Below are positions 42,062-51,100 of a DNA stretch of 64,000 nt, piece after piece. The stretch lies in NCBI GenBank assembly GCA_020632795.1, contig JACKEV010000008.1, forward strand, positions 806,001-870,000, written 5' to 3'. Source of the stretch: Alphaproteobacteria bacterium. Its GTDB lineage: Bacteria > Myxococcota_A > UBA796 > CAJQPC01. The position numbers and the translations under genes are program-made. The notes beneath the pieces were generated by a model. That model saw nothing but the letters and a program-made list of their open reading frames with translations. It was not told the DNA's origin and did no database searches. Positions within the stretch are counted from its first letter, which is position 1. Each line of letters opens with the position of its first letter.

Positions 42062-43857
42062 TCCTTCCAGATCCCCTCGCGCTGCTCGCTGCGGACCAGC
42101 ACATGTGTGAACGTGTTGACGGTGGCGTATCGCGCCATGAACTGCTCCAGCACCGAGCCCATCAGGAAGGCGCTGGAGCCGGTGTACATGGACTCGTCGA
42201 AGCGCAGCGTGATCTCCAGGCCCCGGCAGAAGCCCCGCCAGGCGTCACGGCCGATGCGGCGGACCACCTCCCGACTGGACACGCCCCGGATGCCCTGCAC
42301 CTGCTGGACGTGGGAGGGGTCGTGGGGGTCCGCGTACAGCAGCAGGATCTCTCGGAGCGCGTCCAGGCTCTGCGGGTCCCCGGTCAGCGAGAGGTGGTTC
42401 AGCGAGAGCTGTGAGATCAGGCGCCAGAGCAGCGCGCCCCGGGTGGGCGGGTCGACCTGATCGGTGGGCGCGCGCAGGCAGACGATGGCGTCGACCGGCA
42501 GCGCCTCCTCCACCTCCATCCGGGCGCCCGCGGGGACCTCCTCCGCGAGGTGCCGGTTGGTGCACATGACGCGGAGGCGCAGCACCTCGTCGGGCACCCG
42601 GGCGAACTGGAGGTTCAGATCGACCAGGGCGAGGCGCAGATCGCTGCCCAGGCGGTTCGGATCCAGCGAGGGCGTGCGCCGCCCCAGCCAGAACACCTGG
42701 GTGTCTCTCTGCGCCGCGGCGTGGCTGTAGGAGTGGAGGGGCACCACCGGCCGGGTCTCTCCGGTGGACACCGAGGACAGCTCCGCCTGCAGGACGGTGT
42801 GGACCTCGGTGGAGCGTTCCCGCCGGATGTCGGCCACCACGCGGTACTCGCTGGCCCGGCGGGTCAGCCGGAGCGGCTCGGCGAGGCGGGTGAACAGGTT
42901 CACGATGGGCGTACACCCCAGCGCGAACACCTCGGTGAGCACCGGGAAGCGCCGGTCCGGGAGCGTGGGCAGCAGGAAGTAGAGCTGGGCCTGCTCGCCG
43001 GGGACGTCCGCGAACGCCCCCTCGGGGAGGTGGACGTCCAGGAACAGGAACTTCTCGGGGAAGGCGAAGTACTCCTGGAGGAGGCGGGTGCCGACGTGGG
43101 CGTTCAGGCCGAGGGGCAGCACGCCCTCGTCCTGCCTGAAGCCGACCTGCTCGATGCGGGCGCCGTGCAGGACGCGCAGCCGGGCGCGGCCCGCCCGCCC
43201 CAGACGGGTGTCGGGGACCGCGACGTGCACGCCCTCGCTGAACAGCAGCTCGTAGAGCTGGAACGCGGTGACGGGGTCGGCGTTGAGGTGGAAGCGCAGC
43301 CGCCGGGGGGCCTGCTCCGCCATGCCGCCCGCCAGCGAGGCGAGCTGGACGCGCAGCGAGGTGACGGGGAGGGGTTTCAGCGGCGGCAGCTCGAGCCCCT
43401 CCAGGTCCTCGATCGCCGCGAAGCGGACCGCCAGGGCCTGCAGCTCCACGTCGTAGCAGGTGCGGAAGCGCACGGTCTCCCCGGTCTGGGCGCTGGCGAA
43501 GAGCCGCGTGCCCCGGGGGATCGTGTAGGGGGACAGGAGGCGCCCCTGCGTGGTCGTCGGCTGGAAGCAGGCGACGCTCATCGAGGGCAGCGGGGCGGTG
43601 TAGTTCGGGTTGAGCACCTCCAGCATGGCCGCCGAGATCTGCGGGAACTCGCTCTCCAGCTCGTGGCGGAGCCGGCCGGTGAGGAAGGCGAAGCCCTGCA
43701 GGAGACGCTCGACGTGGGGATCGGAGACCCCGCCGGGGCCCAGCCCCAGCCGACGCGCGACCTTGGGGTAGGCGTGGGCGAACGCGGTCCCCTCCCGCTG
43801 GAGGGCGCGGAGCTCCTCCAGGTAGTAGTACATGAGCTGGTCGCGGGTCCGGTTCAC
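42025..43857 (-). CDS. tssF: TssF baseplate protein
   Basis: 610 residues from a GTG overlapping the tssE stop; MYYYLEELRAL, eight codons in, would be the alternative start. Family marks: MYYYLEELRALQREGTAFA, FAFLTGRLRHELESEFP, LNPNYTAPLPSM, and in the C-terminal part RLISQLSLNHLSL and FLMGSVLEQFMARYATVNTF. TssF binds TssG in the 2:1 wedge of the baseplate. Length agrees with the family (~590-620). Confidence 0.95.
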   Translation of the reverse strand: MNRTRDQLMYYYLEELRALQREGTAFAHAYPKVARRLGLGPGGVSDPHVERLLQGFAFLTGRLRHELESEFPQISAAMLEVLNPNYTAPLPSMSVACFQPTTTQGRLLSPYTIPRGTRLFASAQTGETVRFRTCYDVELQALAVRFAAIEDLEGLELPPLKPLPVTSLRVQLASLAGGMAEQAPRRLRFHLNADPVTAFQLYELLFSEGVHVAVPDTRLGRAGRARLRVLHGARIEQVGFRQDEGVLPLGLNAHVGTRLLQEYFAFPEKFLFLDVHLPEGAFADVPGEQAQLYFLLPTLPDRRFPVLTEVFALGCTPIVNLFTRLAEPLRLTRRASEYRVVADIRRERSTEVHTVLQAELSSVSTGETRPVVPLHSYSHAAAQRDTQVFWLGRRTPSLDPNRLGSDLRLALVDLNLQFARVPDEVLRLRVMCTNRHLAEEVPAGARMEVEEALPVDAIVCLRAPTDQVDPPTRGALLWRLISQLSLNHLSLTGDPQSLDALREILLLYADPHDPSHVQQVQGIRGVSSREVVRRIGRDAWRGFCRGLEITLRFDESMYTGSSAFLMGSVLEQFMARYATVNTFTHVLVRSEQREGIWKEWPVRAGEQIVL

Positions 43858-44321
43858 GACCCCCCTCCCGCGCTCGCGCGGGAGCGCACCGTCAGCGGGA
43901 AGGACACGGGCTGGCGCCGTCGGTCCAGCAGGAGCACGCCGTCGATCCGCACCTGCAGCCCCTGGCCGTCGGGGAGCGGGGCCTCGACGTGGACCCGCAC
44001 GGAGCGCAGGCGGGTCTCGAACGTGGTGATGGCCTGGCGGATCATGCGCTCCACCTCGCGCCGGTCGTCCTCCCGGCCGACGTACAGGTGGGTGAAGTCC
44101 TCGACGCCGTAGTCCGAGACCCCGCGCGGCCACCGCCTCAGCAGCCGGCTCGGGATGCGGCAGCGGGTGTTCAGCAGCCGATCCAGATCCTCGGCGAGCT
44201 GGGCGAGGAGCTGGGCGCGGGTGAGCGCGGACCCCGGGCGAGGCTCTGCGACCACCCGGGGGTCTTCATCCACGAGCCTGGAAAACAGCGGTCGCGCGTA
44301 GTAGCGGGGCGTCTCGGCCAA
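43854..44321 (-). CDS. tssE: TssE, gp25-like baseplate protein
   Basis: 155 residues. The family block LAEDLDRLLNTRCRIPSR is at ~40-60, followed by VSDYGVEDFTHLYVG and a beta region with RLRSVRVHVE. TssE is the gp25/lysozyme-fold protein that links the baseplate to the sheath. Its stop overlaps the tssF GTG (GTGA). It is separated from hcp by a strong hairpin. Confidence 0.94.
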   Translation of the reverse strand: MAETPRYYARPLFSRLVDEDPRVVAEPRPGSALTRAQLLAQLAEDLDRLLNTRCRIPSRLLRRWPRGVSDYGVEDFTHLYVGREDDRREVERMIRQAITTFETRLRSVRVHVEAPLPDGQGLQVRIDGVLLLDRRRQPVSFPLTVRSRASAGGGS

Positions 44322-44337
44322 GACTCACACCTCAACG

Positions 44338-44370
44338 CCGCGCGGCGGGGCGGGGGGCCCCGCCGCGCGG
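44338..44370 (-). terminator. Strong GC hairpin between hcp and tssE
   Basis: A perfect 14-bp inverted repeat (CCGCGCGGCGGGGC and its complement) with a 5-base loop starts 7 bases after the hcp stop. No T-run follows on the minus strand, so it may slow polymerase or protect the hcp message from 3' decay rather than end it. Such an element would help keep Hcp in excess over the baseplate proteins. Confidence 0.5.
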
Positions 44371-44377
44371 TCGACCC

Positions 44378-44896
44378 TCAGGCCGAGTTGGTCGTGCCCT
44401 GGTTGGTGTTGAGGTCCCAGTACGTGGACGCGCTGCCCTCGGGTCCGCCGGGGGCCTGGTGCTTCTGCTTGGTGTAGGTCCAGGTGATCTTGTTGTAGTT
44501 GAAGGTCACCGTCTCGATCGGGCGGGCCGCGCCGCCGCCGCTGGTGCTGACGTTGGTGATGATGCAGTCATTCAGCTCGTAGGTCATGTACTCGATGACC
44601 GCCGCGGCGTCTGCGGCGTGCTGATCGGCCTGGAAGATGCGGAGCGTCACCGTGCCGATGTTGTTGCCGCCGCAGCACAGCACGTTCAGGTCCGGGCTGG
44701 AGAGGTCCAGGTACTTGGTGATCGTGAACTCCTGGTGCTGCGACCGCCCGTGGGTCCGGCCCGTGTTCGAGCCGGTCTGGAAGGTCAGCGGCATGGAGAC
44801 GCCGTGGGCGTAGGTGAGGACCTCGATGTTGGCGACCGTGCGTTCAGACAGGGTCTCTGCCGTCACGCCGTCGATCTCAAGATACATGTTCTGCAT
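44378..44896 (-). CDS. hcp: Hcp (TssD) tube protein
   Basis: 172 residues, ATG with AGGAG seven bases upstream. Hcp signs: start MYLEIDGVTAET, the strand region RTHGRSQHQEFTITKYLD, SSPDLNVLCCGG (a type CCGG loop in place of the usual residue pattern), then the extended VTLRIFQAD and the C-terminal VTFNYNKITWTYT. Hcp rings form the inner tube. The gene stands alone between tssC and the hairpin. Confidence 0.95.
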   Translation of the reverse strand: MQNMYLEIDGVTAETLSERTVANIEVLTYAHGVSMPLTFQTGSNTGRTHGRSQHQEFTITKYLDLSSPDLNVLCCGGNNIGTVTLRIFQADQHAADAAAVIEYMTYELNDCIITNVSTSGGGAARPIETVTFNYNKITWTYTKQKHQAPGGPEGSASTYWDLNTNQGTTNSA

Positions 44897-44940
44897 GAGA
44901 GGACTCCTGGAGGATGGGGCTCAAGCCGAGCTGCGGCGGA

Positions 44941-46452
44941 TCAGGCCGCCGGCGGGGGGAGCTCGGCGACGAGGCGGATGGACACGCTCAGCTCGTTGAG
45001 CTGGAAGTGCGGCTTGAGGAAGACCACGGCCCGATAGGAGCCGGGGCGACCGGGGACCTCGGTGACGTCGACCCGCGCCTCGCGGAGCGGGAACCTCGCC
45101 TTGGCCTCCTGGCCCGCGCTGTCGTTGAGCAGCACGTACTGCGCGATCCATCGGTTGAGGTAGTTGGACACGTTCTCCCGGGACATGAACGAGCCCACCT
45201 TGTCGCGCATGATGGCCTTGAGGTAGTGGGCGAAGCGGGAGGCCGCGAGGATGTACTGGAGCTGCGCCGACAGGAAGGCGTTGGCGTTGGCCTCGTCGGT
45301 GTCGTAGCTCTTGGGCTCGTTGACGGTCGGCGTGCCGAAGAACGCCGCCATGTCGGTGCCCTTGGAGTAGCACAGCGTCGTGAAGCCCAGGTCGTTCAGC
45401 TCCTTCTCCCGGCGGTCGGTGATGGCCATCTCGGTGGGGCACTTCACCGCGATGTCGCCGTCCGCCGAGGGGAAGGTGTGGATCGGCAGCCCCTGCACCA
45501 GGCCGCCGCCCTCCACGCCCCGGATGGCCGCGCACCAGCGATACTGATCGAACGCGTTGGTGATCCGCTCCGCCAGCGCGTAGGCCGAGTTGCCCCACAG
45601 GTACTTGCTGTGGTCGGTGCCGTCGACGTCCTCGACGAAGTTGAGGCCGTCCACCGGGATGGTCTCGGGGCCGTAGGGGAGCCGCAGCAGGAAGTGCGGC
45701 AGGGTCAGAGAGACGTAGCGGGCGTCCTCGGTCTTGCGCAGCGCGCGCCACTTGATCAGCTCGGAGCTCTCGAACAGCAGCTGCATGTCCCGGGGCACGT
45801 TCAGCTCCAGGAAGGACTCCATGTCGAACATGCCGGGGCCCGCGGCCGCGATGAACGGCGCGTGGGCGGCCGAGGCGACGCTGGCGACCTTCTCCAGGGT
45901 GGCCACGTCCGGGGTCTCGCGGCTGAACTCGAAGTCCCCCACCAGCACCCCGTAGGGGGAGCCGCCGAAGGTGCCGTACTCCTCCTCGTAGACCTTCTTG
46001 AACAGCGCGCTCTGGTCGAACTCCACCGCCGTCTCCAGGTCCCGGCGCAGCTCCTTCTTGGTGATCGGCAGCAGGCGGATCTTCAGGTGGGTGCCGGTGT
46101 TGGTCTTGGAGACCAGGTAGTGCAGCCCGCGCCACGCCGACTCCAGGCGCTGGAACTCGGGGGCGTGCATGATCGCGTTGAGCTGGTCGGAGATGAGCTG
46201 GTCGATCCGCGCGATGCGGTTCTGGATGGCGGTCAGCGGGTTGTCGGCGAGCGTCAGGTCGCCGCTCGCGGTCTGCTCGGTGAACTCCTGGAGCAGCCGG
46301 CGGGCCAGCGCGAGCTGGTCGGCGTCGCTGGGGTCGCGGACCATGCGCCCGCGCTCGATGATCGCGGCGACGAGGCTCGTCTCGGTCGTCTGTGTCTCGA
46401 CCGCCGTGGTCTCGGTGGTCGTGCCTTTCGTCTTGTCGTTGTTGTCAGCCAT
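44941..46452 (-). CDS. tssC: TssC sheath protein
   Basis: 503 residues. Signatures include IMHAPEFQRLESAWRGLHYLV, KKVYEEEYGTFGGSPYGVLVGDFEF, SEL-IKWRALRKTEDARYVSLTLPHFLLRLPYG, and the C-terminal SRFAHYLKAIMRDKVGSFMS with a late RAVVFLKPHFQLNELSVSIRLV. TssC forms the sheath with TssB, and its C-terminal strands interlock. The Thr/Glu-rich N-terminus (~5-25) is a common extension. Length agrees with the family. Confidence 0.97.
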   Translation of the reverse strand: MADNNDKTKGTTTETTAVETQTTETSLVAAIIERGRMVRDPSDADQLALARRLLQEFTEQTASGDLTLADNPLTAIQNRIARIDQLISDQLNAIMHAPEFQRLESAWRGLHYLVSKTNTGTHLKIRLLPITKKELRRDLETAVEFDQSALFKKVYEEEYGTFGGSPYGVLVGDFEFSRETPDVATLEKVASVASAAHAPFIAAAGPGMFDMESFLELNVPRDMQLLFESSELIKWRALRKTEDARYVSLTLPHFLLRLPYGPETIPVDGLNFVEDVDGTDHSKYLWGNSAYALAERITNAFDQYRWCAAIRGVEGGGLVQGLPIHTFPSADGDIAVKCPTEMAITDRREKELNDLGFTTLCYSKGTDMAAFFGTPTVNEPKSYDTDEANANAFLSAQLQYILAASRFAHYLKAIMRDKVGSFMSRENVSNYLNRWIAQYVLLNDSAGQEAKARFPLREARVDVTEVPGRPGSYRAVVFLKPHFQLNELSVSIRLVAELPPPAA

Positions 46453-46476
46453 GATGCGTCCTGCCCTCCTGAGGGA

Positions 46477-46977
46477 TCAACCCTCGCTTCCCTTGAGTTC
46501 GGTCTGGATTGCCTTCAGACGCGCGTCGTCTGCGAGGATCTGCTGAAGCTCATCGCTGAGCTCGGTGTTGCCGTCGAGCTTGGCCAGCAGGTCGGTCAGG
46601 CGCTGCCGCGCCTCCAGGAGCTGGCGGAGGGGCTCGACCTGATCGATGACCGACATCGGTCCGAAGTCGTCGAGGCTCTTGAACTCCAGGGGGAAGCTGC
46701 GCTCTGAGCCGTCCCCGAGGGTGAAGGGCGCGCGCACGCGCTGGCGGGGCGCGATGGAGCGCATGACCTCGTTGAAGTTGCCGCGGTCGATCTCGATGAA
46801 CTTGCGCTCCCGCAGGCGGGGCAGGTCCTCGTGCGCCTGGCCGGCGACGTCGGCGAGCACGCCGACCACGAAGGCGAGGAACTTCTTCTCGGCGGCGTCG
46901 CCGATCTCGACGTCGTAGGTGATCTGTACGCGCGGCGGGCGCACGCTGTCGAGTTTGTGCTGTGTACTCCGACTCAT
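46477..46977 (-). CDS. tssB: TssB sheath protein
   Basis: 166 residues, ATG with GGAGA upstream. Signatures: VQITYDVEIGDAAEKKFLAFVVGVLAD, ERKFIEIDRGNFNEVM, and LEFKSLDDFGPMSVIDQVEPL in the middle, then a helical C-terminus. TssB pairs with TssC in the contractile sheath. Its gene is 24 bases before tssC, as usual. Confidence 0.97.
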   Translation of the reverse strand: MSRSTQHKLDSVRPPRVQITYDVEIGDAAEKKFLAFVVGVLADVAGQAHEDLPRLRERKFIEIDRGNFNEVMRSIAPRQRVRAPFTLGDGSERSFPLEFKSLDDFGPMSVIDQVEPLRQLLEARQRLTDLLAKLDGNTELSDELQQILADDARLKAIQTELKGSEG

Positions 46978-47032
46978 CGTGTTCTCCGTTCTGTCTGGGG
47001 GCTCTCAACTCAATGCTGTCACCGACGCGAGA

Positions 47033-48103
47033 TCAGTCCCTGACGCCGAGCAGCTCACGGATGTCCTTCATGGTGTCCTTGTGTTGGACCAGCTCATCGA
47101 GCAGCTCGACGAGGCTCATGTCGCCCCAGGCGATGGCCCGGCGGACGAGGTAGGGGGTGGGGCTGTGGGGCTCTGTTCGAAGGAGGAAGTCGGCCGCCTC
47201 CGCGAGGCGTCTGTACGCCTCCGCGCGGCTCCGGATGGGGCCTGCGCTTGGGGTGGCGGCGGCCGGCGCGGCCGGCGTCTCCTCCGCCTCGGCCTCCGGC
47301 TCGCCCTGCGCGGCCGGCTCGGCGTCGCCTCCGACAAGCCGCACGAACTCCCTCAGCTCCTGGAGCGCGCGGCGGAGGCGACCCAGCCCCCGCGCCTCGC
47401 TCCCCAGGCGCTCGCGGAACAGCCCCTCCAGCGCCTGGAGGGTCTCCAGCGCCTGATCCGTGGACGCGCGGAGCGTCGCCAGCTCCTCGGGCGAGGTGCG
47501 CGAGGCCAGGGCCAGGATGTCCGCGCGGGTGGGCGGCCCCTCGGGCGTCCCCACCCGCAGGGCCTTGCGGTCCTTGGGGGAGAGGGCGGTCAGCTTGAGG
47601 GCCTCGTTCCAGTCGCTCAGGGTGAAGCCGGGCTTCCCGTCGGCGCGCGCGGTGGTGATGGGCCGGGTTCGGAGGATGACGTCGATGTGGTCGTCCAGCC
47701 AGGCGATCGGCGCGACCCGCGCCTCGGCGTCGTCCTCCAGCGCCGGGTAGAGGCGCGCCCAGAAGCGCTCGCAGAGGCCCTGCACGACGCGCAGGCCCTG
47801 CGTGGTCCCCTGGACGCCGAAGAGCGTCGTCCAGGCCTCCGTGAGCCAGGCCGCGATGCGCAGGTCCTTGGAGCGCGTGCACAGCGCCTCGACGCACAGC
47901 TCTGCCGCCGCGCTCCAGTCCGCCTGCTTCCGAGGCGTCTTCCAGACCCCCTGGGGCAGGTGCGGGTCGTCCTGGCGGCGCGCCTCCTGGATGCGATCCC
48001 AGGTGCCCTCGTAGCGCAGCGACTCCCCCTCCGGCTGATCCTCGGAGATCGGCTGGAGGAGGGCCTCCGGATCGACGGTCAGGGTGTCGGGCAGGAGGCT
48101 CAT
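47033..48103 (-). CDS. tssA: TssA (ImpA-type) protein
   Basis: 356 residues from ATG 48103, which overlaps the stop of the TssL-TssM fusion (ATGA). The ImpA N-terminal domain is visible at ~15-140 (GESLRYEGTWDRIQEARRQD, LAAWLTEAWTTLFG, ERFWARLYP). A proline/alanine/glutamate linker (~265-290) leads to a short C-terminal domain (SRAEAYRRLAEAADFLLRTEPHSPTPYLVRRAI). This C-terminal type is the shorter VasJ-like class. TssA helps start and cap sheath assembly. Confidence 0.93.
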   Translation of the reverse strand: MSLLPDTLTVDPEALLQPISEDQPEGESLRYEGTWDRIQEARRQDDPHLPQGVWKTPRKQADWSAAAELCVEALCTRSKDLRIAAWLTEAWTTLFGVQGTTQGLRVVQGLCERFWARLYPALEDDAEARVAPIAWLDDHIDVILRTRPITTARADGKPGFTLSDWNEALKLTALSPKDRKALRVGTPEGPPTRADILALASRTSPEELATLRASTDQALETLQALEGLFRERLGSEARGLGRLRRALQELREFVRLVGGDAEPAAQGEPEAEAEETPAAPAAATPSAGPIRSRAEAYRRLAEAADFLLRTEPHSPTPYLVRRAIAWGDMSLVELLDELVQHKDTMKDIRELLGVRD

Positions 48104-51100
48104 GGCAGCCCCTTCGTGTCGACCCAGGTCGGGGCCGCGGTGGGGTAGGAGCCGGGGTACACGAGGTCGGTGTCCCCGGAGGGCGCGGTCACCCGGACCC
48201 GGATGAAGACCTTCGTGTCCGGCACCTTCACCGGCCCGCGGTAGTCGGTGGACGCCGGCTCGGTGGGGATCACGAAGCGCAGCGTGTTGGGGTGGGTGTC
48301 GCGGAAGTTCGTGAACTCCGTGGAGGGGCTGGCGTAGGCGTCCAGCAGGCGGAGCAGCGCCCAGGTGCTGTCGAAGGCATAGGTCACCTCGCGATCCTCC
48401 ACGGTCGCCCGCAGGGCGTCCGGCCGCGTGGGCACCCGGGGCGAATCCTTCGCCCACCGCAGCGTGAGCTGGATCGGCGTGTTGGGCTGCCACCCCAGCT
48501 CCCCGGGGGGTCCGCCGGCCTCGACGTCATCCTCCCCGACCTGCAGGCGCCACGCGACGATCTGGTTGCCGCCGACCTCGTTGGCCTGGTTCACGCGGAA
48601 GTCCGCCTCCACGGTGAACAGCCAGTCGTCCCCTCCGCCGGGGGGCGCGATGAACGGCTCCAGGAAGGAGGCGACCGCCTCCATCTGCTCCACGAAGTGC
48701 TGCACCTCGTCCGGGGCCTCGCGCTGGATGACCTCGGCGTGGGTGTCCATCACCGCTCGATACAGTCGGATGAAGTCCGACAGCTCCGCCGGGTCGACCG
48801 CCTTCTGGGCGCCGACGTCGGAGGTGAAGGGGAAGCGGCGGGACAGGTCGCGGTTGAAGGCCTGCTGGAGGCGGGCCCAGGCCTGCACGGCGGCCACGAC
48901 CTTCATGTTCCGGCACTGCTCATAGGCGCCGTTGGCGAGCGCCCCCAGGCGACCCCGGAAGAAGTCGCCGCGGGTGACCCGGGGCAGCGCGGTGGGGCTG
49001 AGCTGCTCGTAGTAGTTCGGCCGCACGTCACCGAGATCGGAGAGCACGAAGTTCTCCAGGGCGATCAGCGCGCTGTCCGTGCTGCGTTGATCGTAGCGCT
49101 CCAGCTCCAGCGCGATCTCCTCCCAGCGGTCGGCGAGGCGCCCCGCCGCGCCGCGCTTCAGGCTCGGGTACTTCCGATACACGGCCACGAGCGGCTGGGC
49201 GCGGGAGGAGAGCACGCGGATCTCGTCCCGCTGGGCGTCGAGGAAGCTGCGGACGCCGCTTCCGTCCAGCGCCCCGAACACCTGGGACACCTGCTGGCCT
49301 TCGCAGGGCCACCCGCCGAAGCGCGCGGAGTACAGATCCTCTGTGTTGAGGGCGTCGTCGAGGTCCTGGAGCATGCCCCCGGTCTGGTCGCCGATCACGG
49401 CCAGCAGCACCCGATGGGACGCGGACAGCTCCTCGTCGTTCAGGAACTCCAGGATCATCAACAGGTCCGGGGAGGCCGCCTGGAAGTCACCCAGCTCGAT
49501 CCCCAGGGAGGTCTTGGGGTCATCGTAGGACGAGGGCTCCAGGCGCCGGGCCTGGGCCAGCAGCGCGAGCAGGTCCACCTCGACGCTGCCCTTGGCGATG
49601 TCCCGGATCGAGTCCCGCATCGAGCTGGGGAACAACCCCAGGCCGCGGCTGATGAAGGTCTGGTGGAAGTGGACCAGCTCGACGGCCTGATCCAGGGTGT
49701 CCTGATCCCACCGTACGATGTACCCCGAGCGGCGGGGGATGCCGAGGGACTCGATGTTCTGGTCGTTCAGCTTCTGGTCGTCGTGGCTCAGGAAGACGTC
49801 CAGGTTGTCCCGGAACTTCTTGAGCATCATCGACAGCTCGACCGGCTTGTCGTCCGCCACCTCGACGAAGGCGCCGAAGCCGTCGTAGGTCAGGCCCCGC
49901 AGCTTCGCGCGCAGCGCGTCGAAGCGGCTCTGACCCTCGGCCTTCGCGGCCTCCGCGAAGTCGTAGGCGCCGGTCCCGTCGGGCTGGACCTGGAGCGGGC
50001 GCAGCGCGCCGAGCTGCTTGAGGACCACGAAGAGCTCGTCGTTCGGCGCGAACTCGGTGCGCGCGAGCCAGGGCTGGGATTCGATCGAGCGCTGGGCGGC
50101 GGTGATCGAGCCGCTGAGCCCCCGCAGGATCTCCAGCTCCTGGGTGCGCAGGATGTCGGAGTCCCCCAGCCGGGTCATGCGCCGCTGCGCCGCCTCCAGC
50201 TCCAGCAGCGCGCTGTTGTTGTCGAGCAGGCGGGCGTAGAGGGCGTTGAGCCGGGTCCAGGTCTCATTGTGGACCTTCTCGACGAAGATCGGCGAACGCA
50301 GGGCCTCGCAGGGGGGAGCCACCGCGCGCCCCAGCGCCTCCTGATAGTAGCGGCTGTCGGTGTAGAAGCTCTCGCTGACGTCGTGACCGTAGAGGTACTT
50401 CACCAGCTCGCCGAACTCCTTGAGGTCCGCGTCGTCGCCGCCCTGCCCCGGCGCGGCGAGGTGGTTGTATTGTATACAGTTGTACTCAAACGCCGAGATG
50501 CGCTGCTGCCAGTCGACCAGCTCCTTCCAGGCGGTCATGTCCGTCATCGCCTCGACGGTGCGGAGCTCCTCGGGCGCGGACGGGCGAGGGAACCAGATCG
50601 CCTCGGACCGGGTGGTCAGCTCCTGGTGCATCACGCCGAGGACCTCCCCCCACACGACCACGATCGCGTCACGGACCTCGTCGTCGATCCCGTTGAACCA
50701 GGAGATGGGCAGGTACCAGTGGTCCATCTGGTCCGTGCTGAGATCGGCCATCCCGCGCAGCAGCGTCTGCACCTTCTGGTCCAGCATCCCCCCGCTCGCG
50801 CTGGACTTCTGCACCGAGGGGCCGATGCCCTCCTGGAACTGCAGCAGCGTCCCCAGGAGGTTGTCGCGGCTCTCGGTCCAGCGCTGGTGGAACACCGCCC
50901 CCAGGGTGGTGCCGATGACGATGGTCCCCGCGATGGCGGCCAGCAGCGCCGGCTGCTGCCAGCGGAGCTGCGCGATGATGCGCGAGGAGGGGCGGGCCAG
51001 GCCGATCTCCTTGAAGACGCGGGCCGAGAGCAGGTCTCGCAGGTACCAGGGCGCGCCGGTCGAGGTCGGCGCGGCGGGCTCGCGCGCTTCGTCCTCCGGG

